A DNA stretch of 52,490 nt from a virus. The stretch covers positions 1-52,490 of IMG/VR virus record IMGVR_UViG_3300036785_000427; one strand, written 5' to 3'. Each line of letters starts with the position of its first letter. Within the stretch, counting starts at the first letter, position 1. Below, one piece after another: positions 23,156 through 32,185 of this stretch. The notes below the pieces were generated by a model. It was not told where the DNA came from, did not search any database, and saw only the letters and a list, made by a program, of their open reading frames with translations. The position numbers and the translations under genes are program-made.

Positions 23156-25089
23156 TATCCCATTCCTGTTGCTGTTACATATGGATTAGAACCTGGAGTA
23201 TTACGTATTACTATTGAAGCTGTGCGATTAGATTGCCAATTGTTAGCATCTAATGGGCCTCCTCCTTTACCACCACCTCCTCCACCTCCTCCCGCACCTG
23301 TTCCATAGAATCCAAAAAGACCAGCCCATGTGGATCTTCCTTCTGGACTTGGAACCATTCCACCAGTTGCTCTTCCCCATGCACCAAGTTTATCAGCACC
23401 ACCTCCTGCTCCTGTCCCACCTACAAACATAGAACCTAGAGAATTTCCACCCATGAGAGAAAGATTACCCCCTGTTCCACCACCCATGAGAGAAAGATTA
23501 CCCCCTGTTCTACCACCCATGAGGGCAAGATTACCTCCCATTCCACTATTCATAAGGGAAAGATTACCTCCTCTCCCACCACCAGTAAGAGCAAGATTAT
23601 TACCTCCCACCCCACCACCAGTAAGAGCAAGATTATTACCTCCCACCATACCTCCAGTAAATTGCGATCTACCACCAACAGCCATATTAGAAAATTGATT
23701 AGTTCCTCCTATAGATCCTTGTGGACCTGGAGTAATCTGTAAAGGACGTATAGACGGAGATATTCTAGGAAACAGTCCTGGAATCGTTGGAGTTCCTGCT
23801 CCACCAGGAACTACTATAGGACCTGCTCCAGGAACTGGTGTCCCAGGAATTATAATATTTTGACCAGGAGTTGCTGGAACTCCTGGTGCACCAGGAGGCC
23901 CTCCTGCTGGTTGATTATTTCCTGTAAGTCCAGATATTCCTCTCCACAACATTCCTGCCGGGGTATATTTCCAAATAGTTTTCATAACATTCCATACTTT
24001 CCCCATAATATCCCCAACCCTTCTAGTAACTTCAACAAATCCAACTAAAGCATCTTTAAATTCCTTAAGCAAAGGAACCCATCCTTCGACAGTTTTACTG
24101 AATTTTTTCAGATCTTTTTCAAGCTGATTGCTTGCTAGATATTTACTTAATCGATTCAACCATGTTGTTAATTGCTTTACCATCCTTTCTACTATAGGCA
24201 TATTCATTAATGTTCTAACTAATTTCACAAGACTATTACTCAATTCACTAAGCGGTTTAGCAAGATCAGCTAATTTTTCACCAAATATACTTTCTATAGT
24301 AGTCTTAGCAGCCTTGAATTGCAGCTCTAAATCAGCCCATCCCTTTTGGGCTTTTTCGCTTAATTGCATCTCCTTTCCTTGTTGCTTTATCTTTTCTTCA
24401 AAATCTTTTAGTTCTTTGCGACTCATTGTTTTGAGTCGCATCATGTCCATATCGCTTAATCCTAAAGCACTACCGCCAAAAGCTCTTCCTACTGCCAATT
24501 CTGTACCGGGCGTTGCACCCTTTATCTTATCCTGTAATCTTTCTAAAATTTTAGGGAGAATATCCTCCGGCTTCATTTTAGTGCCAAATGGGATTCCTAA
24601 CGCCATGAGCGATCTTAATTGCTCTGGAGCTCCTCCTAATCCAGCTCGAATATTTTCAAGAGCACCTTGCGGAGAATCAAGAAATCCCCTACCAAATGTC
24701 GTTGCAGCTTGAGTTCTGCCGTAGTCACCTCCTAACCCTAACACCATCTTCCGTCTTTGTAGAATAGATGAAGCAAGTCTTTCTATACCAAACAATCCTC
24801 CCCCAAGACCTAGCATTGCTCCAATGCCACCGATAAGAGTAGACCATTTTATGAAATGTGTTGTGATACTTGCAACCGTAGTAGAAAGTGACTTAGTGGT
24901 TGACCACAAAGCTTTCATAGTAGAGGTAAGAGCATTAGATGCTGAAGTAGCTTTTTGGATATTTGCAGTAACTTGACTAAATTGTTGATTTAAACCTTTT
25001 ATTTGGGATGAAAAAGCATTGAATCTAGCAACAAATTGCTTGAACTGTGTATCATCTACTTTTACAGTAAGAGTAACTGATTTAGCCAT
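23155..25089 (-). CDS. Second tape measure-like protein with Gly repeats
   Basis: A 644-residue protein with a long helical N-terminal part (1-380), a hydrophobic stretch near residues 85-105 (LIGGIGAMLGLGGGLFGIER) and a Gly-rich C-terminus with repeats of GGNLSLMGG/GGNNLALTGG. Residues 240-360 resemble the 1795-residue tape measure, including KAxxGWxxxxxxxKxA, xxxEKLADxxxxxxxxLxxL and later LxKxVxxxL-type helices. It lies just downstream of that gene with the hub-like gene between. It may be a second length-control or tail-tip chaperone protein. Confidence 0.7.
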   Translation of the reverse strand: MAKSVTLTVKVDDTQFKQFVARFNAFSSQIKGLNQQFSQVTANIQKATSASNALTSTMKALWSTTKSLSTTVASITTHFIKWSTLIGGIGAMLGLGGGLFGIERLASSILQRRKMVLGLGGDYGRTQAATTFGRGFLDSPQGALENIRAGLGGAPEQLRSLMALGIPFGTKMKPEDILPKILERLQDKIKGATPGTELAVGRAFGGSALGLSDMDMMRLKTMSRKELKDFEEKIKQQGKEMQLSEKAQKGWADLELQFKAAKTTIESIFGEKLADLAKPLSELSNSLVKLVRTLMNMPIVERMVKQLTTWLNRLSKYLASNQLEKDLKKFSKTVEGWVPLLKEFKDALVGFVEVTRRVGDIMGKVWNVMKTIWKYTPAGMLWRGISGLTGNNQPAGGPPGAPGVPATPGQNIIIPGTPVPGAGPIVVPGGAGTPTIPGLFPRISPSIRPLQITPGPQGSIGGTNQFSNMAVGGRSQFTGGMVGGNNLALTGGGVGGNNLALTGGGRGGNLSLMNSGMGGNLALMGGRTGGNLSLMGGGTGGNLSLMGGNSLGSMFVGGTGAGGGADKLGAWGRATGGMVPSPEGRSTWAGLFGFYGTGAGGGGGGGGKGGGPLDANNWQSNRTASIVIRNTPGSNPYVTATGMG

Positions 25090-25091
25090 TG

Positions 25092-26498
25092 TTACTGACT
25101 TTGTACAGGGTCATTATTTGGATTCTGTACAACACTAGAATCTTGCACAGCATTTGATGTAGTACTTGGATCATCTGTACCGCCACCACCACTCCCGGGT
25201 TGTGCAAGACATTCAAAATTACTACTCCAACCAACACCATCCGGATTACGAAAATCACCAATGTGAAGAACTCTATATATTATGAATGTACCACTAAAAG
25301 AAGTATTTGTCTTCTGTTCAGGAGCAGTAGCTCCTGGAATTATAGCATTAGGTGTGAGACCTATAAGAGTTGGAGGTAATGTCACAGCCATCCCACAATG
25401 TAAATCCCCACGTAGAACAGTCTTAATACTTATCATATTGATATCTATCCACGTTGGCTGCCCAATAAGATCTACAGGAGCAATTACTCCTGCTCCTATA
25501 GAAGATGTGTCATCCCATACGTTGATAGTATTCGTATGTGCACTAAATTGAACACCGTGGTAATTCTTAATGCCATTGATAGACTGACTTAGTTTATTGA
25601 TATAACCAGCATATTGCTGAAGATTTTGATACATTCCAGCATCTTGGTATGGAAGTTTCAATGCACTTGAAATATTGACATTTGAAGCACCACTTGGAAA
25701 AGCTTTAGATAATGTGTCTTGAATAGCTCCTGATAGTGAATTATTCGGCAGTAAATTATGAATAAGATTTAACGGTGCCTGTAATCCATCAATACCACCA
25801 CCGAACAATGAACTAGCTAATCCACCAGCAAAAGTTGTTGCAGATCCAATAGCACCACTCCCTAATTGTCCAATATCTCCTATATCTGTGGGTGATACTA
25901 CAGGAGTATCTAATCCAAGAGGTGCTACTGCTCCACGTGCATATGGTCTACGATCAATAGATCGAAACCCAGTTCTCCTAACATGCATTCGCTGGCCACC
26001 ACCTCCCCCATTACCACCACCTCCGCCTTCTCCACCACCTCCACCCCCTCCACCCCCTCCACCCCCTCCACCACCATTACCTCCTCCACCCTCATCACCA
26101 CTGGAACTTGCTCCTGCAGGAACAAATGTCATGCCTATTGACATTTCAGTCCCAATCCAATTCCCCCAAGCCTTGATAATTTGTGCCTGCATCAATAAAC
26201 CAGCTTTAGGAGCTTGAGCAGTAGCAATCGGTAATCCTGGTCTCATCCCTCCTGTTATTATGATTGGTAATCCTATCAAGTACCCTGTATCTTTAATTTG
26301 TTGAAAAGTTACCCCATGAATAGTTAAAGTAGAATCTGAACTAGGAAGATTTGGTCTTAATTCTTCTATCTGAAATTCAACTTGCTGTGCCCCAGGATCA
26401 TAATGACCATTAAATTCTGTACCCCATTGTGCACCTCCATCATATCGAGGAGGAAATGATCCTGGTGCTCCTGCTATTACAATAGAGTAATATCTCAC
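25092..26498 (-). CDS. Baseplate hub-like protein with poly-Gly linker
   Basis: A 468-residue protein starting at GTG 26498 inside a GTGA overlap with the tape measure stop. The N-terminal 125 residues form a beta-rich region (IEELRPNLPSSDSTLTIHGV, LPIIITGGM) similar to small hub domains of tail tips. It is followed by a long glycine tract (about residues 134-166), a helical middle and a second beta domain (about 340-435). It lies between two tape measures, fitting a hub or tail-tip protein. The glycine tract is coded by GGT/GGA/GGG triplets and could vary in length. Confidence 0.6.
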   Translation of the reverse strand: MRYYSIVIAGAPGSFPPRYDGGAQWGTEFNGHYDPGAQQVEFQIEELRPNLPSSDSTLTIHGVTFQQIKDTGYLIGLPIIITGGMRPGLPIATAQAPKAGLLMQAQIIKAWGNWIGTEMSIGMTFVPAGASSSGDEGGGGNGGGGGGGGGGGGGGGEGGGGGNGGGGGQRMHVRRTGFRSIDRRPYARGAVAPLGLDTPVVSPTDIGDIGQLGSGAIGSATTFAGGLASSLFGGGIDGLQAPLNLIHNLLPNNSLSGAIQDTLSKAFPSGASNVNISSALKLPYQDAGMYQNLQQYAGYINKLSQSINGIKNYHGVQFSAHTNTINVWDDTSSIGAGVIAPVDLIGQPTWIDINMISIKTVLRGDLHCGMAVTLPPTLIGLTPNAIIPGATAPEQKTNTSFSGTFIIYRVLHIGDFRNPDGVGWSSNFECLAQPGSGGGGTDDPSTTSNAVQDSSVVQNPNNDPVQSQ

Positions 26499-29400
26499 GG
26501 GCCACCTTCAGAACCTACGGAGCTATCTCCACCATCTCCACCCCCACTATCTCCTCCTCCACCACCTCCTCCACCATCATCTCCCTTACCTCCCCCACCT
26601 CCACCATCTCCACCCTTGTCTCCTCCATCTCCACCCTTTTCCTTATCTCCTCTTACCTTAATTTCTGGTAGTTCGGTAATCCCGGTATCCCCTCTACCAC
26701 CACCACCACCACGATCTCCCCCTGGACCAGTACCAGCCCCTTGGGCTCCAAGTTTACCTCTACTATCTGAACCTTGATATTCAACTGGTTTCTCTTTCCC
26801 ATCACCATGGGATGCTTCTGACGGACGACTATCCTCTCTCATATTAACATCCTGGTCAGAATGATTTCTTACGTTGAATGGTATCTGATTTTGTTGATCT
26901 TGGTCTAAATAATGAATAGGCTCTTGTGCCTGCATATGCGGCGGAGTATCCGGAGGTGTAGGCTGATTCCCTCGTGATGGAGGCCCAGGAGGAACCTTCG
27001 TATCCGGAGGTGTAGGAAATCCTTGCGTTGTTCCTGGTATGGGAGGTCCCCACGGAACAACCCAGTCTGGTAGTTTTGCTGGAGGTACTCCAGGAATTAG
27101 TGGAGGCGGTTTACCAAGAGGAATATTAGGAGGTATGGGTACAAATGTCCATCCAGGTGGAAATGGTGAACCAGGAAACCCAGGAGGAGGTATACCAGGA
27201 GGAAGTCGAGGAGGAAAAGGACCAGTAGGAGGAGTAGTAGGGGGAGGAGCACCAGGAGTAGGTATTCCTAATTTTGCATTAGTCTGAGGGCCAGCTACTC
27301 CATCAACAGTTAATTTATTATCAGATTGATATTTCTTTAAGGCATCTTCTGTCTCTTTTCCAAAGTCTCCATCAACTTTAACAGGATATCCAGCCTTTTT
27401 TAATGCTTCCTGGAGTTTTTTGACGTCTTCACCCTTATCATTTTTCTTCAATGGTCTTTGTTTGGGTGTTTCTTTTCCTTCTCCAGGTTTACTACCTCCT
27501 TGACCTCCATTATATTGTTTTGTCTTTTGATTATATTTTTTCCTCCACCATTCTATAAATTGTTCATTTGTTATATTATCAACTCCTCCCATTTTAGCTA
27601 ATTCATCAGCAGGTATATTCTTATAGACAGTTGCCTTACCCCAAGCTTCATTAGATGGATACCCATGAGTCCCAGGTTCTGCTTCAGCTAGAGCAGTCCA
27701 AGCTGGTCTATTTGGCTCAGCCTTATGTTTAGCGTATCCAGCCATACCTCTCTGATGAACCATATACATGTCAAAGGCAGTTGGTTCTTGTCCAGTCTTT
27801 TCCTTATATTTTTCCATTTCTGCTTTTAGTTTTTTAGCTCCAATCTTCATATTTTCTCCAGGATCAAAAATATTCTTCCCTCCTAATTGTTGAAATTCTT
27901 TATCTGATAACTGTAACAACCCCTTATACTTTCCAGTTGAATCGTTTGGATTTCCTCCGCTTTCTATTCCAACAAATGTCCTCAACATTTCTTCACTGAG
28001 ACCAGACTCTTCTGCAGCGGCTTTAATAGCTCGATCAACTTCTGGTTTAAATTGAGAACTTCCTCCAGCAGGAGTAGAAGTAGGACCAGTTCCAGGTTTG
28101 TGAGTTCCTGCCGTTCGTGCAGGTTGCCCACCTCTCGGTAGATTCTTTTTGTCCCATCCAAACTCTTTAACAGGATCCTTAACTACTTGTTGCCAACCTT
28201 TAGTGCCTCTAATAGGTGGTCCACTCCAACGTTCAAAATGCAAATGTTCAACACCATTAGCCGTTCCACTTTTTCCTATTTGTTGACCACCCTTAACACG
28301 ATCACCAATATTTCCAATACGTTCAGACAGATGCATAAAGGTAGAATACGTACCATCATCATGCTTAATAGTAGTTATCTTCGTACCAAAATTATCTGAA
28401 CCAAAACTATCGATTGTACCATCTAATGGAGAATAAACAGGGCTCCCTTTTGGAGCCATAATATCAATACCTTGATGTTGCCCTGCTCCTCTACTACTAC
28501 CACTTCCTACACCTCCTCCTAATGACGTTCCAGTAATAGGATCATAAAGTACTGGTTTATTAGGATCAGCAGGAGGAGTAACAGGAGGAGTAACAGGAGG
28601 AGGCTGGCCTTCAGGAGTACCAGGAGGAGCTTCTCTTCCAGGCATAGGTGCCCGTCGTCCTGGTCTTGAACCAGGAATAGGGCTTGGAGTACCAGGAATT
28701 CTAGGTGGAGCAGGGACTGGAGGAGGAGCTGGACGACCACCGGGGACTGGTTGTCCTACTGTTTTTCCTGCTGCTACCATATCACGTTGAAGTGCAGTCA
28801 ATCCTCCAGGATAAGCACTATCGATTAAAGATCTTGCAGTTCCTCCTAAAAGCCCTGCTTTTTGATCTATCATTTGAGAAATCGTAGTTTTACCACTCAA
28901 GAGATCAGCCTTCTCTTGAGGTGTCATCTTATCAATATAACTTTGAGCTTGTGTTCTATATCGTTCTGGAAGTTTCTTTAATACAGAACTAAGTGCTTGA
29001 TCTGGAGTAACTGTAGAAACAGGTGGAGCAGGTGGAGCAGGTGGAGCAGGTGGAGCAGTAGGCCCTATCGGAACACGTCGTCCTGGCACAGTGCCAGGAA
29101 TCCTAGGAGCAGCAGAAGGCCTAGGAGTAAATGGCGGATATAAAGCTTTAAGTTCTTCACCTTTCAAATGAGTCAATTTTAAGCTGCTGAGAGCATTGTT
29201 TTGTGTTATCCATTTCTGTATTTCTGGTGGATAATCTTTCATCATTTGTTGATTAGTAATTGGATCCATAGTAGGAACAGGTTTTCCATTTACATCCTTA
29301 AAATAAAATGATGAATGAAATCCCAAGTCAGCAGCATCAGTAGTAAAGAGACGTTCTTTAGGGATAAATGATGTTGCAAAAGTACCAGCAGAATCAAGAT

Positions 29401-31882
29401 GTCCACCAAGAACTACATTTGCTTTAGTATCAGCTAATTGTTTATAAAAATTTTGGAAACTAGGGACGATACCACCTGGAGAATCTAAAATCGTATAAGT
29501 ATTTTGCGGTGCATTTATTTTGACATCATAATAACTTTGATTAGGAAGAGAGGGTGGACGAGGCATATGTAAAGAATGTATCTGTTCTGCTGGATTAAAC
29601 GCAGCCGGATCATATGCTGGCTGAGCACTGGGATCAATAATATCTTTAGTAGGAAACTCCTGATGAGGAATAGAGGGTTGTTGCGAAGGAATTGGTCCTC
29701 GATGCCACGGTCTCTGAAGTGGGTCACCACGCTGAGGTATTCCAGTTGGTCTAGGTTGCTGAGAAGGCAATGGTCCTCGATGCCACGGTCTCTGAAGCTG
29801 ACCTTGTACACCAGCACGCTGAGGTATCCTAGATGGAGCAGGAGGAGCAAATCTACCCTGTGGTGTTGGTCTAGGCTGTGGTGAAGGTCTAGTTGGCCCA
29901 GTTGGATGAGTTGGTACACCTGATGGTAATCCCGGTATAGTTGATGGAGGTCCTCCTGGTATTCTAGGAGGAACTGGCGCAGCACCAGGAGCTCTAGGAA
30001 TTCCAGGAGCACCAGTACCTGGAGGAGCACCAGGAACACCGGGACCTATACCAGGAATACCACTAGGAGGAGGGGGAGGAGCAGTAGGGTCAGTAGGATT
30101 TACTACTATAGGACCTATTTCAACACCACCTGTAGATGGAGGAGCACCAGTAGTTCCAGGAAATCCAGGAGAACCAGGAATACCTGGAGTCTTAGGAGCA
30201 CTAGGAACACCAGTACCAGGAACACTAGGAGCGCCAGATCTTCCTGGCATTCCAGGAGTACGAGGGGGAGCAGGAGAAGGAGCAGGAGAAGGAGTAGGGG
30301 AAGGAGTAGGGGAAGGAGCACCAGGAGGTCCAGGACGGCTTCCTGGACCTAAACCACCTCCTGGACCTAAACGACCTCCTGGACCTAAACGACCTCCAGG
30401 TCCTACACGACCTCCAGGTCCTACACGACCTCCAGGTCCTACACGACCTTCCAACCCTGTACGACCTCCAAGTCTCCTATTAAAAATACCAGGAACATCA
30501 GAAACATCTGGAGAAACAGAAACACTAGGAGGAAAATCTTCCCCAGTTCTAGTAGGTGCTCCTGATGGGGCTGATATCCGCGGACTAGGACCAGTAATTC
30601 CTGGTACTCTAGGAGAAGGTCGGATTACTGGCTGGCCAGCTTGAGCTCTACCAGCTTGGACTTGGGCATCAGAAAGTTCCTTTGCAGAAGCTGCAGAGAT
30701 AAAATCAAATTGCTTTCCAAACCAGATTACTGTATCTCTTGCGTCTATTAAAATCTTAATTATACTCTTTATTTCTTTTATAGAGTCATTTATCCCTTCT
30801 ATAGGCTTTTCAGATTTTAACCACTCTCCAAGTGCAGTTAAATTAGTCTCAATTGAACTAATCATTTTTTGTGAAAAAGGCAATTCTAAAAATGTCTTCA
30901 CAAATTTTATAATCGCCTTACTTAATTCAGTAAGTGCTTTCACAAAGTTTGAATTAGGATCAGCCAATTTTTCAGCAATAATATTTGTGATCTGGATTCC
31001 TGCCTTTTTAACTTGGATAACAAACTCTTTCCAGCCCTCAATAGCCTTTCCTGATATTTCAAACATTCCCTTATGTTTTTCATAAAGCTTTGCTTTCTCC
31101 CTCAAATCTTCTTCACTTATATTCTTTAGACCAATCAAAAACTGCGGGCTGAAAAGCGCAGTCAAACCAAACTTTTCAGCCATAAATAACTCTGTTCCCT
31201 GTTTCTGAGATTTCATAAACTTTTGCGCAGCTAACATCATTTCAACAGCTAAATCAGCAGAATTTTTTATATTTTGAACTCCCAAAATCTGCATAGCAAG
31301 ATATTGCCGGGATGTTCTATTTGCTTGAGCTCGCATCACATTAGGCAATATATTAGGATCATCTGGCAATCCAGCAAATGTAGTACGAAGTGCTCGAACA
31401 CCACCTACTGTAGATAGAGTCCCAGACGCAAGAAGCCAGTCCTGGAGCATAGAATCCCCAAGACCGACCATCGCATCCCACAACCATTTTGCTAATCCAG
31501 CCCCACCAATGACTAGATTAAATGCAGTTTTTGCTGTAAAAACAACACCGGCTATCGCAAAACCAACAGGACCAAATCTCGCAGCTAAGGCTTCAAAAGA
31601 CATACTCTTCATAAATGCTTTGCCGAAACTTCCCATCGAATTAAGTATTCGATCGATTTCTCGCTGGAAAGTTCTAGAAAGCTTCGCAAATAATTGAGCA
31701 GTGTGCTTGAGTTTGGTCGCAACTCCAGATTGAGCAACCTGAGCTTTTGCTAACTGTACATGAGGAACATTTTGATAAACTTGTTGTGCTTGAACCTGAA
31801 ATTTCTGCACATTTGCCATAAACGTGTTCATGGCATTCAAAAAATCTGGCGATATTGGGATTACAATCTGGGGATCAGCCAT
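26495..31882 (-). CDS. Giant tape measure protein with cell-wall hydrolase domains
   Basis: A 1795-residue protein that would set tail length and enter the cell envelope. Residues 1-400 are helical with hydrophobic patches. Residues 415-770 are Pro/Gly-rich collagen-like repeats. Residues 780-900 form a ClpP/COG3904-like domain (LDSPGG at 799-804, Ser831 in LDSAGT, His856 in LGFH). Residues 1115-1240 are an M23 peptidase (His1136, Asp1140, and HLH at 1213-1215). Residues 1275-1400 are an SLT lytic transglycosylase (Glu1307 in IESGG, then GLLQL). Residues 1476-1540 are a PG_binding_1 domain. The end is Pro-, then Gly/Asp-rich. The start abuts the tail chaperone stop. Cell-wall digestion at infection is likely; the serine-hydrolase role is unproven. 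Confidence 0.88.
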   Translation of the reverse strand: MADPQIVIPISPDFLNAMNTFMANVQKFQVQAQQVYQNVPHVQLAKAQVAQSGVATKLKHTAQLFAKLSRTFQREIDRILNSMGSFGKAFMKSMSFEALAARFGPVGFAIAGVVFTAKTAFNLVIGGAGLAKWLWDAMVGLGDSMLQDWLLASGTLSTVGGVRALRTTFAGLPDDPNILPNVMRAQANRTSRQYLAMQILGVQNIKNSADLAVEMMLAAQKFMKSQKQGTELFMAEKFGLTALFSPQFLIGLKNISEEDLREKAKLYEKHKGMFEISGKAIEGWKEFVIQVKKAGIQITNIIAEKLADPNSNFVKALTELSKAIIKFVKTFLELPFSQKMISSIETNLTALGEWLKSEKPIEGINDSIKEIKSIIKILIDARDTVIWFGKQFDFISAASAKELSDAQVQAGRAQAGQPVIRPSPRVPGITGPSPRISAPSGAPTRTGEDFPPSVSVSPDVSDVPGIFNRRLGGRTGLEGRVGPGGRVGPGGRVGPGGRLGPGGRLGPGGGLGPGSRPGPPGAPSPTPSPTPSPAPSPAPPRTPGMPGRSGAPSVPGTGVPSAPKTPGIPGSPGFPGTTGAPPSTGGVEIGPIVVNPTDPTAPPPPPSGIPGIGPGVPGAPPGTGAPGIPRAPGAAPVPPRIPGGPPSTIPGLPSGVPTHPTGPTRPSPQPRPTPQGRFAPPAPSRIPQRAGVQGQLQRPWHRGPLPSQQPRPTGIPQRGDPLQRPWHRGPIPSQQPSIPHQEFPTKDIIDPSAQPAYDPAAFNPAEQIHSLHMPRPPSLPNQSYYDVKINAPQNTYTILDSPGGIVPSFQNFYKQLADTKANVVLGGHLDSAGTFATSFIPKERLFTTDAADLGFHSSFYFKDVNGKPVPTMDPITNQQMMKDYPPEIQKWITQNNALSSLKLTHLKGEELKALYPPFTPRPSAAPRIPGTVPGRRVPIGPTAPPAPPAPPAPPVSTVTPDQALSSVLKKLPERYRTQAQSYIDKMTPQEKADLLSGKTTISQMIDQKAGLLGGTARSLIDSAYPGGLTALQRDMVAAGKTVGQPVPGGRPAPPPVPAPPRIPGTPSPIPGSRPGRRAPMPGREAPPGTPEGQPPPVTPPVTPPADPNKPVLYDPITGTSLGGGVGSGSSRGAGQHQGIDIMAPKGSPVYSPLDGTIDSFGSDNFGTKITTIKHDDGTYSTFMHLSERIGNIGDRVKGGQQIGKSGTANGVEHLHFERWSGPPIRGTKGWQQVVKDPVKEFGWDKKNLPRGGQPARTAGTHKPGTGPTSTPAGGSSQFKPEVDRAIKAAAEESGLSEEMLRTFVGIESGGNPNDSTGKYKGLLQLSDKEFQQLGGKNIFDPGENMKIGAKKLKAEMEKYKEKTGQEPTAFDMYMVHQRGMAGYAKHKAEPNRPAWTALAEAEPGTHGYPSNEAWGKATVYKNIPADELAKMGGVDNITNEQFIEWWRKKYNQKTKQYNGGQGGSKPGEGKETPKQRPLKKNDKGEDVKKLQEALKKAGYPVKVDGDFGKETEDALKKYQSDNKLTVDGVAGPQTNAKLGIPTPGAPPPTTPPTGPFPPRLPPGIPPPGFPGSPFPPGWTFVPIPPNIPLGKPPPLIPGVPPAKLPDWVVPWGPPIPGTTQGFPTPPDTKVPPGPPSRGNQPTPPDTPPHMQAQEPIHYLDQDQQNQIPFNVRNHSDQDVNMREDSRPSEASHGDGKEKPVEYQGSDSRGKLGAQGAGTGPGGDRGGGGGRGDTGITELPEIKVRGDKEKGGDGGDKGGDGGGGGGKGDDGGGGGGGGDSGGGDGGDSSVGSEGGP
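29670..29800 (-). repeat. Tandem repeat in the tape measure linker
   Basis: Two copies of a segment encoding QRPWHRGP(L/I)PSQQP, about 78 bases apart, each followed by IPQR-type words. They lie in the Pro-rich linker (residues 697-736) before the ClpP-like domain. Confidence 0.8.
30347..30445 (-). repeat. 18-base minisatellite coding for R(V/L)GPGG
   Basis: Five or so tandem copies of an 18-base unit encode RVGPGG/RLGPGG at residues 480-512. Copies fall into two sequence types, suggesting recent duplication within the gene. Unit length is a multiple of three, so copy number can change without a frameshift. Confidence 0.85.
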
Positions 31883-32185
31883 CTAAGCCTTCCACATTGC
31901 AATCATATATCGCTGCTGCCACTGGAGTCGAGTTCCATGTGGCCAAGCTAATTCAAACTGATCAAAAAAGTCGCTAAACCCTTCGTCGGTCAACCAAGAC
32001 ATACAAGATTGAACTATTGATTCACTACCATTGGCTTCTCGCCAATACTCTCTTCCACTGTCGAGGTCGGCAAGGAACGCATATATTCCGTAACATTCAA
32101 TAAGGTAGTTTGCGCGTTCCAAAGAGTGTTCAAGCCTTCCGTCGCCACCGCCAACTCCGCCTTTAAGTGAATTGACGAGGCGCAT
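31883..32185 (-). CDS. Tail chaperone C-terminal ORF (-1 frameshift product)
   Basis: A 100-residue frame overlapping the preceding ORF by 172 bases in the -1 frame. An ATG exists at 32185 but no ribosome site is near it; the closest purine-rich run is over 20 bases upstream. The -1 frame is open upstream only back to a TGA near 32225. A slip at CTTAAAG (32161-32167) would fuse 142 residues of the first ORF to 92 of this one. The protein is rich in Trp, Tyr and Glu (LADLDSGREYWREANG, LTDEGFSDFFDQFELAWPHGT). This is the expected layout of tail assembly chaperones just before the tape measure. Confidence 0.6.
   Translation of the reverse strand: MRLVNSLKGGVGGGDGRLEHSLERANYLIECYGIYAFLADLDSGREYWREANGSESIVQSCMSWLTDEGFSDFFDQFELAWPHGTRLQWQQRYMIAMWKA

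Noticed and set aside
25888-26217. + strand frame encoding poly-proline
   Set aside because: Antisense of the poly-Gly tract in the hub-like gene; low complexity with no start signal.
29515-30039. Leu-rich frame on the - strand within the tape measure gene
   Set aside because: Same-strand frame-shifted shadow of Pro-rich coding sequence; composition arises from CCx/CTx repeats.
29660-30450. CRISPR-like regular repeats
   Set aside because: Repeats are in frame, lack unique spacers, and code for Pro/Gly-rich linker segments.
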